From positions 1 to 64,000 of the forward strand of contig DATGMP010000092.1 of NCBI GenBank assembly GCA_035293565.1: a stretch of DNA of 64,000 nt. Direction: 5' to 3'. A program made the translations under genes and the position numbers. Shown here piece by piece: positions 41,227-49,546 of this stretch. The first letter of the stretch is position 1. Each line of letters starts with the position of its first letter. The notes below the pieces were generated by a model. The model searched no databases. It was not told the origin of the DNA and saw nothing but the letters and a program-made list of their open reading frames with translations. Source of the DNA: DATGMP01 sp035293565. GTDB taxonomy: Bacteria; Pseudomonadota; Alphaproteobacteria; BOG-932; Roseiterribacteraceae.

Positions 41227-41775
41227 TTACCGGTTTGGCGGCGAAGCCTCGTGAGGACGAGCGAGCTTCTTCACGATTTCTTGCGCGATATCGTCGGGCG
41301 GTACGCTGCCGCAGCGCACGACGATCGCCTGCTCGTCCTCGCCTGGCGGCTCGAGTGTGGCAAGCTGGCTGTCGAGCAGGCTTGCGGGCATGTAGTGGCC
41401 GCGACGCTGCGCAAGCCTTTTGGCGAGCTCCTTTCTTTCCGCCTCGAGGAACACGAAGCGGATTGTGGGCCCGGCGATGCTTCTCAGTCGGTCTCGATAG
41501 GCGCGTTTCAGTGCCGAACAGGCGATGATGATGCGGTGGCCGTTTTGGAGCGAGTCAGCGAGCGCATGGCCGACACGGTCCAACCATGGCCATCGATCCT
41601 CATCCTCGAGGGGAATGCCTGAGCGCATCTTGGAGATGCTTTCGGGCGAGTGCAGCGTGTCGCCTTCGACGAAGGTTGCCCCGAGCCGTCGGGCAAGCAG
41701 CGCGCCGACGGTCGACTTGCCGCTGCCGCTTACGCCCATTAGCACGATCGCGAGTTTTTCGTTGGATGAAGTCAT
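41227..41775 (-). CDS. gntK: Gluconokinase
   Basis: A 182-residue protein of usual length. The P-loop is VLMGVSGSGKSTVGALLA (~12-29). FVEGDTLHSPESISKMRSGI, DRWPWLDRVGHAL and IACSALKRAYRDRLR are the typical GntK motifs, followed by GHYMPASLLDSQLATLE. It phosphorylates D-gluconate to 6-phosphogluconate for the Entner-Doudoroff or pentose phosphate pathways. It lies alone, convergent with the SDR, and seems unrelated to the catabolic island. Confidence 0.95.
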   Translation of the reverse strand: MTSSNEKLAIVLMGVSGSGKSTVGALLARRLGATFVEGDTLHSPESISKMRSGIPLEDEDRWPWLDRVGHALADSLQNGHRIIIACSALKRAYRDRLRSIAGPTIRFVFLEAERKELAKRLAQRRGHYMPASLLDSQLATLEPPGEDEQAIVVRCGSVPPDDIAQEIVKKLARPHEASPPNR

Positions 41776-41847
41776 GGCGCGCGGAATAGAACGATATCAT
41801 ATCAACCACGGCAGCGGGCGATAGGGTCCGGACCAAAGGAGGTCGTC

Positions 41848-42134
41848 ATGAGCAAGGACATGGAAGAGGCACCCGGCACGCTCCATCTCGGCCCTCGGCG
41901 CATTCCGATGCCTCCGACGATCAGTGCGTTCGCGCAGCGATTTATGGCGGAGAGCACCCTGCGGATGGAGGCCATGCTCGCCGCCGCCAAACCAGAGGCG
42001 TCAAACCAGAGGCGCCAGACCGGCCGCTCGATCCGGCAGATTGGAAGCAACGCATCGCGATGATCGACAAACGCTTCGATCCGGTGGCCGACCAGATGCT
42101 CAAGTCGGTGCTGGCCCGTCAGGTTACATTATGA
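41848..42134 (+). pseudogene. Remnant N-terminus of an alpha/beta-hydrolase-like gene, frameshifted by a 14-bp tandem duplication
   Basis: The frame begins MSKDMEEAPGTLHLGPRRIP after AAAGGAGG and runs to a 14-bp tandem duplication (41989-42016). Beyond it the original frame becomes meaningless, while the adjacent frame reads PLDPADWKQRIAMIDKRFDP, then VADQMLKSVLARQVTL to a stop at 42132. Removing one copy joins the two into ...AAKPEAPDRPLDPADW..., an ordinary N-terminal lead-in of acetyl-esterase-type hydrolases. The HGGGF-type core never follows, so the gene is also truncated at its 3' end. Family assignment of this short piece is tentative; the frameshift is clear. Confidence 0.65.
41989..42016 (+). 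repeat. 14-bp tandem duplication
   Basis: AAACCAGAGGCGTC (41989-42002) is followed directly by AAACCAGAGGCGCC (42003-42016), 13 of 14 bases identical. It shifts the reading frame of the surrounding remnant. Confidence 0.9.
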
Positions 42135-42187
42135 TAGCAATGTTTTGAAGAGAGCGCAAAGCTCGCGGGGGCAGGGAAGGAAGGCCG

Positions 42188-43387
42188 ATGGAAGCGACGG
42201 TGGAAAGAGGCCGGCTGACCGGCGCTTTGCGCTTGATCGTGCTCCTGTCCGGTGCGGCGCTTGCCGCCATGGTGCAGCTGGCGATTTTGCCGTCGCTGAC
42301 CCAGATGGCCGCCTATTTCTCGAGTCAGAGCACTGGCGCGTTCGACAGCGCGACCATTGCGCAGACCGTGATGACCATTGCCGCGCCGACAATGGCGCTT
42401 GGCGCCCCGCTCGCGAGCTGGCTAATCGGGCGATCGAGCAAACGCACCGTTCTTTTGGCCTCACTGCTGCTCTACGCCGCCGCCGGCGCCGGTGGCGCCG
42501 CGGCACCCGACCTTTGGACTATGTTCGCGACGCGCCTGTTGCTTGGGCTTGCAGCCGCCGGATTCGGAACGGCGACGATGGCTTTCATCGGCAGCGATTA
42601 CGCGGGGGCGCGGCGCGACAAGTTGCTTGGCCTGTATGTCTTCTTCGGCAGCGCCGGCGCGCTGGTAGAGCTCGCGGTCGCGGGCTGGCTGGCCTCGATC
42701 GACTGGCGCGTGCCTTTCTCGCTCTATTTCGTCGGCCTCGCGCTGTTTGCGCTCGCCTTCGTCTGTATGCGGGAATCGAAGCAGGAAGTCGCGGCCGGCG
42801 CGGCGGCGCACAGCGGATCGCTGCGCCCAGCCTATGGTCCCTTCGTTCTCATCTTCGTGCTGTCGATGATGATCTACATGATCTCGGTCCAAGGCCCGTT
42901 CCTGTTATCGGACAGCGGGCTGACCGATCCGAAGATTCACGCGCTGGTCGTCAATTGCAGCACTGTGGGCTCGATGATCACGGCCTTCACCTTCGCGTGG
43001 TTTCGCGCGCGGCTCGGGTTTGTGGCGATGCTGGTCGTGATCTGGGCGGCATTCGGAGTCAGTACTCTGGGATTCGGTATTGCCGGCAACCTCACGGGCT
43101 TTGCGCCGATGGCCTTTCTCGGCGGAATCGCCGCGGGCTTCGTCACGCCGCTTGTTCAGTCCGCGATCGTGAACACTGTTTCCGCCGAAGCACGGACGCA
43201 GGCCCTGGGAATTTCCTTCGGCCTGATCTTCCTGGCCCAGTTCCTGCAACCGCTGATCCTGGCGCCGGTCCGCGCCGCGCTCGGCATCAACCAGACCTTC
43301 GTGTGGGTCGGCGCGATTGCTCTCGCGGCTGGATTGCTCACCATGCTCTGGGGCATGCGGCCGGCGCGGCGAGCGTCCGCGGCGTAG
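42188..43387 (+). CDS. Major facilitator superfamily transporter
   Basis: A 399-residue protein with 12 predicted membrane helices in two halves. LASWLIGRSSKRTVLLASL is the loop 2-3 motif A (G-x3-D-R-x-G/R-R-type), and ATRLLLGLAAAGFGTATMA the helix 4-type segment. The overall pattern is that of the drug/metabolite:proton antiporter type. GGAAGGAAG precedes the ATG. It ends one base before the convergent TauD-like gene. Substrate unknown; uptake of the island's substrate is possible. Confidence 0.9.
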   Translation: MEATVERGRLTGALRLIVLLSGAALAAMVQLAILPSLTQMAAYFSSQSTGAFDSATIAQTVMTIAAPTMALGAPLASWLIGRSSKRTVLLASLLLYAAAGAGGAAAPDLWTMFATRLLLGLAAAGFGTATMAFIGSDYAGARRDKLLGLYVFFGSAGALVELAVAGWLASIDWRVPFSLYFVGLALFALAFVCMRESKQEVAAGAAAHSGSLRPAYGPFVLIFVLSMMIYMISVQGPFLLSDSGLTDPKIHALVVNCSTVGSMITAFTFAWFRARLGFVAMLVVIWAAFGVSTLGFGIAGNLTGFAPMAFLGGIAAGFVTPLVQSAIVNTVSAEARTQALGISFGLIFLAQFLQPLILAPVRAALGINQTFVWVGAIALAAGLLTMLWGMRPARRASAA

Positions 43388-43388
43388 A

Positions 43389-44255
43389 TCAGCCGACGGG
43401 GATTTCGGTGCCCTTGATCTCGGTGCGCTGCAAGACGCGACGATGTCGAGGATCGTAAGGCAACACGCGGTGCAGGGTCGGCCGGTTGTCCCACAGAACG
43501 ACATCGCCGACCGTCCAGTGATGCTCATAGACGAAGCGCGGCTGGGTCACCCAGTCGAGCAGCCAGGCGTGCAGCTTCCTACCCTCCTCGAGCGGCATGC
43601 CTCCGACATAGTAAGCGACATTACCGCTGACATAGAGCGACTTACGCCCGTCCGCATGGATGCGCACCAGCGGGTGGGTGGCCGGCGGAAAGTTGCTGCG
43701 TTCCTCTTCCGACAAAGGCGGCAGATCCGGCGTGAGATGGCGTGTGAACTCGTAGGAATGCACCATGTGCTTGCCCGCGATCCGCTGCTTCATGTCTTGC
43801 GGTAGCGCCTCATAGGCGGCGATCGCGTTGGCGAAGCAGGTCTCCCCGCCCTCGGGCGTCACCTCCAGCGCGTGCAGCATCGAGGCATGGCTGGGCACCG
43901 CCCGATATGAGCCGTCGGTATGCCAGAGGCTGGTGAGCGTGGAGAAATAACGTGGGATCGGATGATCGGCCGCAAGCCTTCGTCCTTGCTCGTCGACATT
44001 GCCGATGCGCAGTACTTCCGGATTCTTCGAAGACTTCTTGTCGTCCTCGACCGTGACGTCCAGCTCGCCGAAATTTTTCGTGAAGGCGATCTGCCGCGCT
44101 TCGGTCAGCGACTGGCCGGGAAAGACGAGCACGAGATGTTCTGACCACAGCGCGCCGATCTCGCCGATCGTCGCGGCGTCGAGATCTTGCGAGAGGTCGA
44201 CGCCCGTCACCTCCGCGCCAATCGCCGGATGCAGCTTTCGCGCTCGAATCGCCAT
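43389..44255 (-). CDS. TauD/TfdA-family alpha-ketoglutarate-dependent dioxygenase
   Basis: A 288-residue protein. The iron-binding HxD motif lies in SLWHTDGSYRAVP, the distal His in LWDNRPTLHRVLPYD and the ketoglutarate-binding Arg in HRRVLQRTEIKG. LVLVFPGQSLTEARQIAFTK near the N-terminus is typical of the group that takes in TfdA and TauD. The family hydroxylates sulfonates, aryloxyalkanoates and similar carboxylates. No taurine transporter genes are near. Convergent with the MFS gene. Confidence 0.93.
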   Translation of the reverse strand: MAIRARKLHPAIGAEVTGVDLSQDLDAATIGEIGALWSEHLVLVFPGQSLTEARQIAFTKNFGELDVTVEDDKKSSKNPEVLRIGNVDEQGRRLAADHPIPRYFSTLTSLWHTDGSYRAVPSHASMLHALEVTPEGGETCFANAIAAYEALPQDMKQRIAGKHMVHSYEFTRHLTPDLPPLSEEERSNFPPATHPLVRIHADGRKSLYVSGNVAYYVGGMPLEEGRKLHAWLLDWVTQPRFVYEHHWTVGDVVLWDNRPTLHRVLPYDPRHRRVLQRTEIKGTEIPVG

Positions 44256-44326
44256 CCCCGCCCTCCTTCCCAGGGCTTCGACTATGAGGCTAGGCGCGGA
44301 AGAACCGGGTCGTCAAATGCCCGTGC

Positions 44327-45664
44327 CTACACCTTCTCGTGCGGGTCGACCACGACCTTGCCGCCGAGCTCGATCTGCTTCTTGCCGGCATGCGGGTCGT
44401 GGGACGGGATCGAGAAGCCGCCGCCGCGCTCGCCCAGCACTTCCGACTTGGACACGCTGATCTCGATGTCCTTGCGGCGGCCGTAGGATTCGACGATCGG
44501 AATATCCGCGGTGGCAATCGGCGCCATGCGCTTCTTGCGGGCGAACGCCGCCTCGATATAGGGCGCGAGCTCGATGGCCTTCTCGCGCGCGCGGACCTCC
44601 TCGCGGGCCTTGAAGGCAGGCAACAGCTCGCGGGCGAACAGTTCCAATGACTCGCAGATATGCTGGTGCTTGTTGCGGCCGACTTGCTGCACGAAGATGA
44701 TCTGGTCCATGCCGATCTTCTCATAGCGCTCGAACTGCTCGCGTACCTGGTCGGGCGTGCCGATGCCGCCATGGCCGGAATTCTCTTCGATCGTGTGCTC
44801 GACCTCCTTGAATTTTCGCCACATCTCCGAGCGGCCGGGCTTGTGCTGGCCGTAAGACGCGACATAGCCCAGCGAATAGCCGAAGAACTTGAAGCCCTCT
44901 TTGCCCCGCGCCTCGGCCTCCGCCTCGTCGTGATGCACCGACATGGCGCTGACGATCGCGATGTTGGGATTGACCGTGTGCGCGATCGGCACGCACTCGT
45001 CCGACTTGATGATGTCGTAATATTCCTTGACCCAATGCGCGGCCTGCTCAGGCTCGACGAAGGCGAAAGCCAGCGCGCCCAGCCCCATCCGTGCCGCGCG
45101 ATGGATCGATTCACGCCGCGAGCAGGCGAGCCACATTGGCGGGTGCGGCTTCTGCACCGGCTTCGGCACGATGTTGCGGGCGGGCATCGAGAAGAAGCGG
45201 CCCTTGTAGCCGGGGTAGGGGGTCATCGCCAGCATATTGGCCGCCTGCTCGGCGCCCTCGCGCCACAGGTCGGTCTTGTCGGGCGGATTCTGGTTGAAGC
45301 CCTCCATCTCGAGCGCCGTCGCGGACTCGCCGGTGCCCCATTCGACGCGGCCGTTCGACACGAGGTCGAGCGCTGCGATGCGCTCGGCAGAGCGAGCCGG
45401 GTGATTGTAGTTGGGCGACATCAGCATGACGCCGTGGCCCAGCCGGATGCGTTTGGTCCTCTGCGAGCACGCGGCGAGGAAGACTTCAGGGGCAGGAGAG
45501 TGCGAATATTCCTCAAGGAAATGGTGCTCGACCTCCCAGACGCAGTCGATGCCGAGCTTGTCGGCCAGCTCCACCTGGTCCAGCGCCTCCTGATAGACGC
45601 GAAGCTCCGCGCCCTCCTCCCAGGGAGTGGGGCACTGATGCTCGTAAAACAGACCGAATTTCAT
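44327..45664 (-). CDS. Luciferase-like (LLM-class) flavin-dependent monooxygenase
   Basis: A 445-residue protein, longer than most of its family because of a C-terminal extension. FGLFYEHQCPTPWEEGAE starts the TIM barrel. EVEHHFLEEYSHSPAPEVFL, IRLGHGVMLMSPNYNHPARS and VEWGTGESATALEMEGFN are typical of LLM monooxygenases. The C-terminal ~60 residues hold a basic, charged segment. It is probably an FMNH2-dependent oxygenase acting on a hydrophobic substrate and fits the island's theme; it lies downstream of a LysR regulator in the same direction. Confidence 0.9.
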   Translation of the reverse strand: MKFGLFYEHQCPTPWEEGAELRVYQEALDQVELADKLGIDCVWEVEHHFLEEYSHSPAPEVFLAACSQRTKRIRLGHGVMLMSPNYNHPARSAERIAALDLVSNGRVEWGTGESATALEMEGFNQNPPDKTDLWREGAEQAANMLAMTPYPGYKGRFFSMPARNIVPKPVQKPHPPMWLACSRRESIHRAARMGLGALAFAFVEPEQAAHWVKEYYDIIKSDECVPIAHTVNPNIAIVSAMSVHHDEAEAEARGKEGFKFFGYSLGYVASYGQHKPGRSEMWRKFKEVEHTIEENSGHGGIGTPDQVREQFERYEKIGMDQIIFVQQVGRNKHQHICESLELFARELLPAFKAREEVRAREKAIELAPYIEAAFARKKRMAPIATADIPIVESYGRRKDIEISVSKSEVLGERGGGFSIPSHDPHAGKKQIELGGKVVVDPHEKV

Positions 45665-45744
45665 GCCGCGAATCCTTCCTGACGCTCGGCCCTAGCTTTA
45701 TGCCACTTGCGCGGGTTCGATAAGCGGCTGTGTGCAAGGAGCAT

Positions 45745-45763
45745 CTTTGCAGATTACGCAAAG
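45745..45763. repeat. Inverted repeat between the LysR and LLM monooxygenase genes
   Basis: CTTTGC and GCAAAG flank a 7-base spacer in the 100-bp gap. It could be a LysR-type binding site for the monooxygenase promoter or a weak terminator of the regulator gene. Confidence 0.4.
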
Positions 45764-45764
45764 C

Positions 45765-46751
45765 TTAACCCTCTCCGCCGCCTAGAGTGGGGCCGGAGAG
45801 GGTTTGCGCTGCTTTTGCCATCCGCTTCAGCTCCGCCTCCCGGCGACCGAAGGTGTCGACCAGAAAATCCAAAAAGACCCGCACCTTCGGCGCCATGTAA
45901 GGCGTCTTGGGGAAGACTGCATAGATCGCCGGGTCGAAGCCGGTCGGCGTCATCTCGTATTCCGGGAGCAGCGGACGGATTTCGCCGGATTTCAGCTGAT
46001 CGGCGATCAGCCAGACCGGCAGGAGGGCCATGCCGACGCCTTCCAGGGCGGCCCGCCGGATGGTGGGCACGTCATTCACCTGCAGGCTGCCGCTCACGCG
46101 AAGCTCATGAATGCCGGCCTCGTCGCGCCAGAACCAGCTCGATTGCCCGACCTCGAGCACGCCCTCCTGCGGGATCGACAGGCAATTGTGCTCCAGAAGA
46201 TCGCGCGGGTGCCGGATCGGCGGGTGGGCGGCAAGGTAGCTCTCGGAGGCGAACAGTACGCGCGCGGTGCCCGAGGACAGGCGGCGGATGACGAGATCGG
46301 GCTCGGCCGGCTGGCCTATGCGGATGGAGACGTCGATCCGGTCGTCCAGCACGTCGCGAGGCTCCTCGGTCAACCAAAGCCTGAGATTGATGTCTGGATA
46401 AAGCTTGAGGAAATGCGGGAGGGCGTCGGTCAGGAACTCGCTCGCGATCGAGAGGCGCGTATGGACGGCCAGAAGCCCGCTCGGCTTGCCCTGATAGGCC
46501 GAGACCGCGTTCGCAAGCGTGTCGATCTCATCCAGGATCGCGCGGGCTTTCTCGAAATACATCTCGCCGACCTGGGTGAGCGCCAGCCTGCGGCTGGTCC
46601 GGTTCAACAGGCGCGCGCCGACGCTCTCTTCCAGCGCCGCGATCTTGCGCGAGACCGAGGCGGAGGAAAGCCCCATCGCGCGACCGGCCGCTGACAGGCT
46701 GCCGGCCCGGACCACGCGTGTGAAAACACGCATCCCCTCGGTCGAATCCAT
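45765..46751 (-). CDS. LysR-family transcriptional regulator
   Basis: A 328-residue protein of normal length. The N-terminal winged helix reads MRVFTRVVRAGSLSAAGRAM and SRKIAALEESVGARLLNRTSR. The C-terminal effector domain is of the CrgA-like group (GLLAVHTRLSIASEFLTDAL, then NCLSIPQEG). It is followed by the LLM monooxygenase gene 100 bp away in the same direction, a possible target. No divergent partner is adjacent, since the pump genes upstream run in the same direction. Confidence 0.93.
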   Translation of the reverse strand: MDSTEGMRVFTRVVRAGSLSAAGRAMGLSSASVSRKIAALEESVGARLLNRTSRRLALTQVGEMYFEKARAILDEIDTLANAVSAYQGKPSGLLAVHTRLSIASEFLTDALPHFLKLYPDINLRLWLTEEPRDVLDDRIDVSIRIGQPAEPDLVIRRLSSGTARVLFASESYLAAHPPIRHPRDLLEHNCLSIPQEGVLEVGQSSWFWRDEAGIHELRVSGSLQVNDVPTIRRAALEGVGMALLPVWLIADQLKSGEIRPLLPEYEMTPTGFDPAIYAVFPKTPYMAPKVRVFLDFLVDTFGRREAELKRMAKAAQTLSGPTLGGGEG

Positions 46752-46807
46752 GATCCTACCTCTTCACTTCTTGCAAAGGCGATCATGGACCCCCGGCCTG
46801 GCCGGGA

Positions 46808-48382
46808 TCAATGGACGGCGACGGAAACGCTCTGCGGCTCGACCTTCTTCAGGAGGAAAACCGCGCCGATCGTGAGGAACAGGCCGATGCCGAAGAGGTA
46901 AAGGACGTCGGTGTAGGCCATGACCAGGCTCTGCCGGGCGATCTCGGCGTGGATGACCGACAAAGCTTCCATCTGTCCGTGGGCCGTGTCCGCGCCGCTG
47001 CCCAGCATCGGTCCCATGGCGACGACGCGCTCCTGAAGCAGGCGGGAGTTCCCGGTGACACGTTCGGAGATCATCTGGAAATGGAAGATCGATCGCCGGT
47101 CGAGAATCGCCGCGGTGACGGCGAGTCCGACCGAGGCGCCGAGATTGCGGACGACATTGAACAGGCCCGACGCGTCGGCGGCATTCTCGGGCTTCAGGCC
47201 CGCCGTCATCGCTTGAGTCAGCGGAATGAAGACGAAGGAGAGGCCCGCGCCTCGGATCACCTGCGGCCAGAACAGCTCGTCGGCGACGCTGTCTGCCGTG
47301 AGGTCGGTGTTCATGAAGCACCCGATCCCCAGCAACGCGAAGCCGAGCGCAATGGTGCTGCGCGTGCCCATCCGATTCTGCAGTGGCGGCGCCACCAGCA
47401 TCGTCAGCATCGAGGCGCCGTTCAGCGACACCATGGCATAGCCGATCTGCTGGGACGTGTAGTGCGCGATCGTGCCGAGGAAAGCAGGCGCGATGAAGAC
47501 TCCCAGATAGAGGATCGCGCCGAAAATGAAGCTGATGAGGAGGCTCGCCGAGAAATTCCGGTCGCGCATCAAGTTCAGCCGGATCACCGGGTTGCGGTGC
47601 CTCAGCTCGATCGCGATGAGGGTCACGAAAGCAATTGCGCTAACGATCGACAGGCGCGTGATGAGTTCGGAATCGAACCAGGATTCGCGCTGGCCTTCCT
47701 CGACCACGATCATGAGGCAGGCGAGCCAGATCGCGAGCAGCATCAGTCCGATCCAGTCCGTCGAGCGCAGCTCCGCCCTATCGGGCCGCATATAAGGCAG
47801 GGTCGCGAGTAGGAGCGCGACCAGCACAGCGCCGATCGGCAGGTTCAAGAGAAACAGGACCGGCCAGCCGAGATGATCGGTGATCCAGCCGCCGAGCATG
47901 GGGCCGAGCGCAGGGGTGATCATCGCGCCGGTGGAGAAGAGTGCGAAACCGGTGAGTTGCTTGGACCGCGGCAGCACCGTCATGATGATGGTCTGCGCCG
48001 ATGGTATGAGCGCCGCGCCGGTGAGACCCTGGCCGACGCGAAAGGCGATCATCTCGATCAGATTGGTCGAGAGCGCGCACAGGAAGGAGAAACCGACGAA
48101 GAGCGACACGGCCGCGACCAGCAGCGTGCGCAAACCGACAAGCCGCGTCAGCCAGGCGCTCATCGGGATCACGACGATCTCGGCCGCCAGATAGCCTGTG
48201 ACGATCCAGGTGCCTTCCGAAACGGTGGCGCCGATCTCGCCCTGGATCTGGGGCATCGAGGAGAGGACGATCGAGGTGTCGAGCGTCACCATCGCCGCGC
48301 CGATCGTTCCGGCAAGCACCGCAATCCAGGCGCGGAGGTCGGCGGTTTCTTCAGCGATGGTTACAGTCTCGACCGCGGCCAT
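46808..48382 (-). CDS. DHA2-type multidrug exporter, EmrB-like
   Basis: A 524-residue protein with about 14 membrane helices. TLDTSIVLSSMPQIQGEIG and WIVTGYLAAEIVVIPMSAWL mark helices 1-2 of the DHA2 (EmrB/QacA) group. TGAALIPSAQTIIMTVLP is helix 4-5 with motif C-like spacing (GALAPALGP-type: ITPALGPMLGGWITDHLGW). It forms a tripartite pump with the EmrA-like protein encoded four bases upstream. The start at 48382 fits the short gap; a frame running on to 48583 is inside emrA. Confidence 0.95.
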   Translation of the reverse strand: MAAVETVTIAEETADLRAWIAVLAGTIGAAMVTLDTSIVLSSMPQIQGEIGATVSEGTWIVTGYLAAEIVVIPMSAWLTRLVGLRTLLVAAVSLFVGFSFLCALSTNLIEMIAFRVGQGLTGAALIPSAQTIIMTVLPRSKQLTGFALFSTGAMITPALGPMLGGWITDHLGWPVLFLLNLPIGAVLVALLLATLPYMRPDRAELRSTDWIGLMLLAIWLACLMIVVEEGQRESWFDSELITRLSIVSAIAFVTLIAIELRHRNPVIRLNLMRDRNFSASLLISFIFGAILYLGVFIAPAFLGTIAHYTSQQIGYAMVSLNGASMLTMLVAPPLQNRMGTRSTIALGFALLGIGCFMNTDLTADSVADELFWPQVIRGAGLSFVFIPLTQAMTAGLKPENAADASGLFNVVRNLGASVGLAVTAAILDRRSIFHFQMISERVTGNSRLLQERVVAMGPMLGSGADTAHGQMEALSVIHAEIARQSLVMAYTDVLYLFGIGLFLTIGAVFLLKKVEPQSVSVAVH

Positions 48383-48386
48383 GCGG

Positions 48387-49478
48387 TTAGTGGTCCGCCG
48401 AGCGCGTATCGACTGTCGCCGTAACCGACAGTCCGGGTAGAAGCAGCGCGCGCTGCGCGGCATCGGCATCGACGCGGATGCGCACCGGCACGCGCTGGAC
48501 GATCTTGGTGAAGTTGCCGGTCGCATTTTCGGGCGGCAGCAGCGCGAATTCGGCGCCGGTGCCGGGTGAGAGGCTCTCGACATGACCGCCGATTTGGAGA
48601 TCGGGCAGTGCGTCCACGCGGATCTCGACCGGCTGGCCGATCCGCATGCGCCCGATCTGGGTCTCCTTGTAATTGGCCTCCAGATAGATGTCCTGCAGCG
48701 GCATCACCGACATCAGCCGCGTTCCGGCCTGAACATACTGGCCGATCGAAACCGTCTTATCGCCGACGCGCCCCTTGATGCGGCTCTTCAGCACCGTCGC
48801 GTCGTAATCGATCTGAGCCGCTTGCGCTGTTGCCTCAGCCGCTTCACGCGCGCTTTCGGCCTGGCCGACCTGCGCGTCGAGCACGTCGATCTGGCGTTGT
48901 GCGCTTATCACCGCGGCGCGGGCGTTGGCGAGGTCGGCCTGGCGCTGAGTCAGGAGCGTGTGGGCCTGGTCGACTTGCTGGCGGGAAACCGCGCCGCTTT
49001 CGGACAATTGGCCGAAGCGATCCGCTTCGCGCCCGGCATAGGCTTCCTGGGCCGCGGCGACGGCGGCGGCGCTGTTCGCCTGGTCGAGGATAGCCTTCTG
49101 GCGCGCGATCTGTGCCTGGAGCTGCTTTACATCGGCCGCGGCGGAGTCGACCTGAGCCTTCGCTTTGGCGAGCTCCGCCTTGTACGGACCGTCCTCGATC
49201 CGGACCAGCACCTGACCCGCCTCGACATCCTGATTCGAGACGACGGCCACTTCTGAAACGTAGCCCGAGATGCGGGGCGCGACGACCATCGGGTCGGCCT
49301 TCAGGTAGGCGTCGTTGGTGGATTCCAGGAAACGCCCGACCATCAGCCAATGGGCGCCGAACGCGATGGCCGCGATCACGCCGAGCCCAATCAGGACGGT
49401 GATGCCGAACCGCGCGGGGCGCGATTTGAAGCGTGCCGAACTGGGTGCTGCGCTGTCGGGCGTGTCGATGGCCGTCAT
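48387..49478 (-). CDS. EmrA/HlyD-type periplasmic adaptor protein
   Basis: A 363-residue protein. One N-terminal membrane helix (~25-45) precedes a lipoyl-like half (FLESTNDAYLKADPMVVAPR) and a long coiled-coil hairpin (~110-210, rich in Ala, Gln and Asp/Lys). The second lipoyl half carries VLKSRIKGRVGDKTVSIGQY, and a beta-barrel domain follows. It links the inner-membrane pump to an outer-membrane channel. The ATG at 49478 leaves a 68-bp gap to the divergent TetR; longer starts would overlap that gene. Confidence 0.93.
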   Translation of the reverse strand: MTAIDTPDSAAPSSARFKSRPARFGITVLIGLGVIAAIAFGAHWLMVGRFLESTNDAYLKADPMVVAPRISGYVSEVAVVSNQDVEAGQVLVRIEDGPYKAELAKAKAQVDSAAADVKQLQAQIARQKAILDQANSAAAVAAAQEAYAGREADRFGQLSESGAVSRQQVDQAHTLLTQRQADLANARAAVISAQRQIDVLDAQVGQAESAREAAEATAQAAQIDYDATVLKSRIKGRVGDKTVSIGQYVQAGTRLMSVMPLQDIYLEANYKETQIGRMRIGQPVEIRVDALPDLQIGGHVESLSPGTGAEFALLPPENATGNFTKIVQRVPVRIRVDADAAQRALLLPGLSVTATVDTRSADH

Positions 49479-49506
49479 CTCGAGCTTCGTTGCGGTCGAG
49501 AAAAAA

Positions 49507-49520
49507 GAACGATACGGTTC
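49507..49520. promoter_or_regulatory. Candidate TetR operator in the emrAB/TetR gap
   Basis: GAAC and GTTC half sites separated by six bases (GAACGATACGGTTC) lie in the 68-bp gap between the divergent adaptor and regulator genes, right over both promoters. Symmetry is limited to four bases per arm. Confidence 0.4.
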
Positions 49521-49546
49521 CGCTCCGATATGGGCAAGTGACATCG

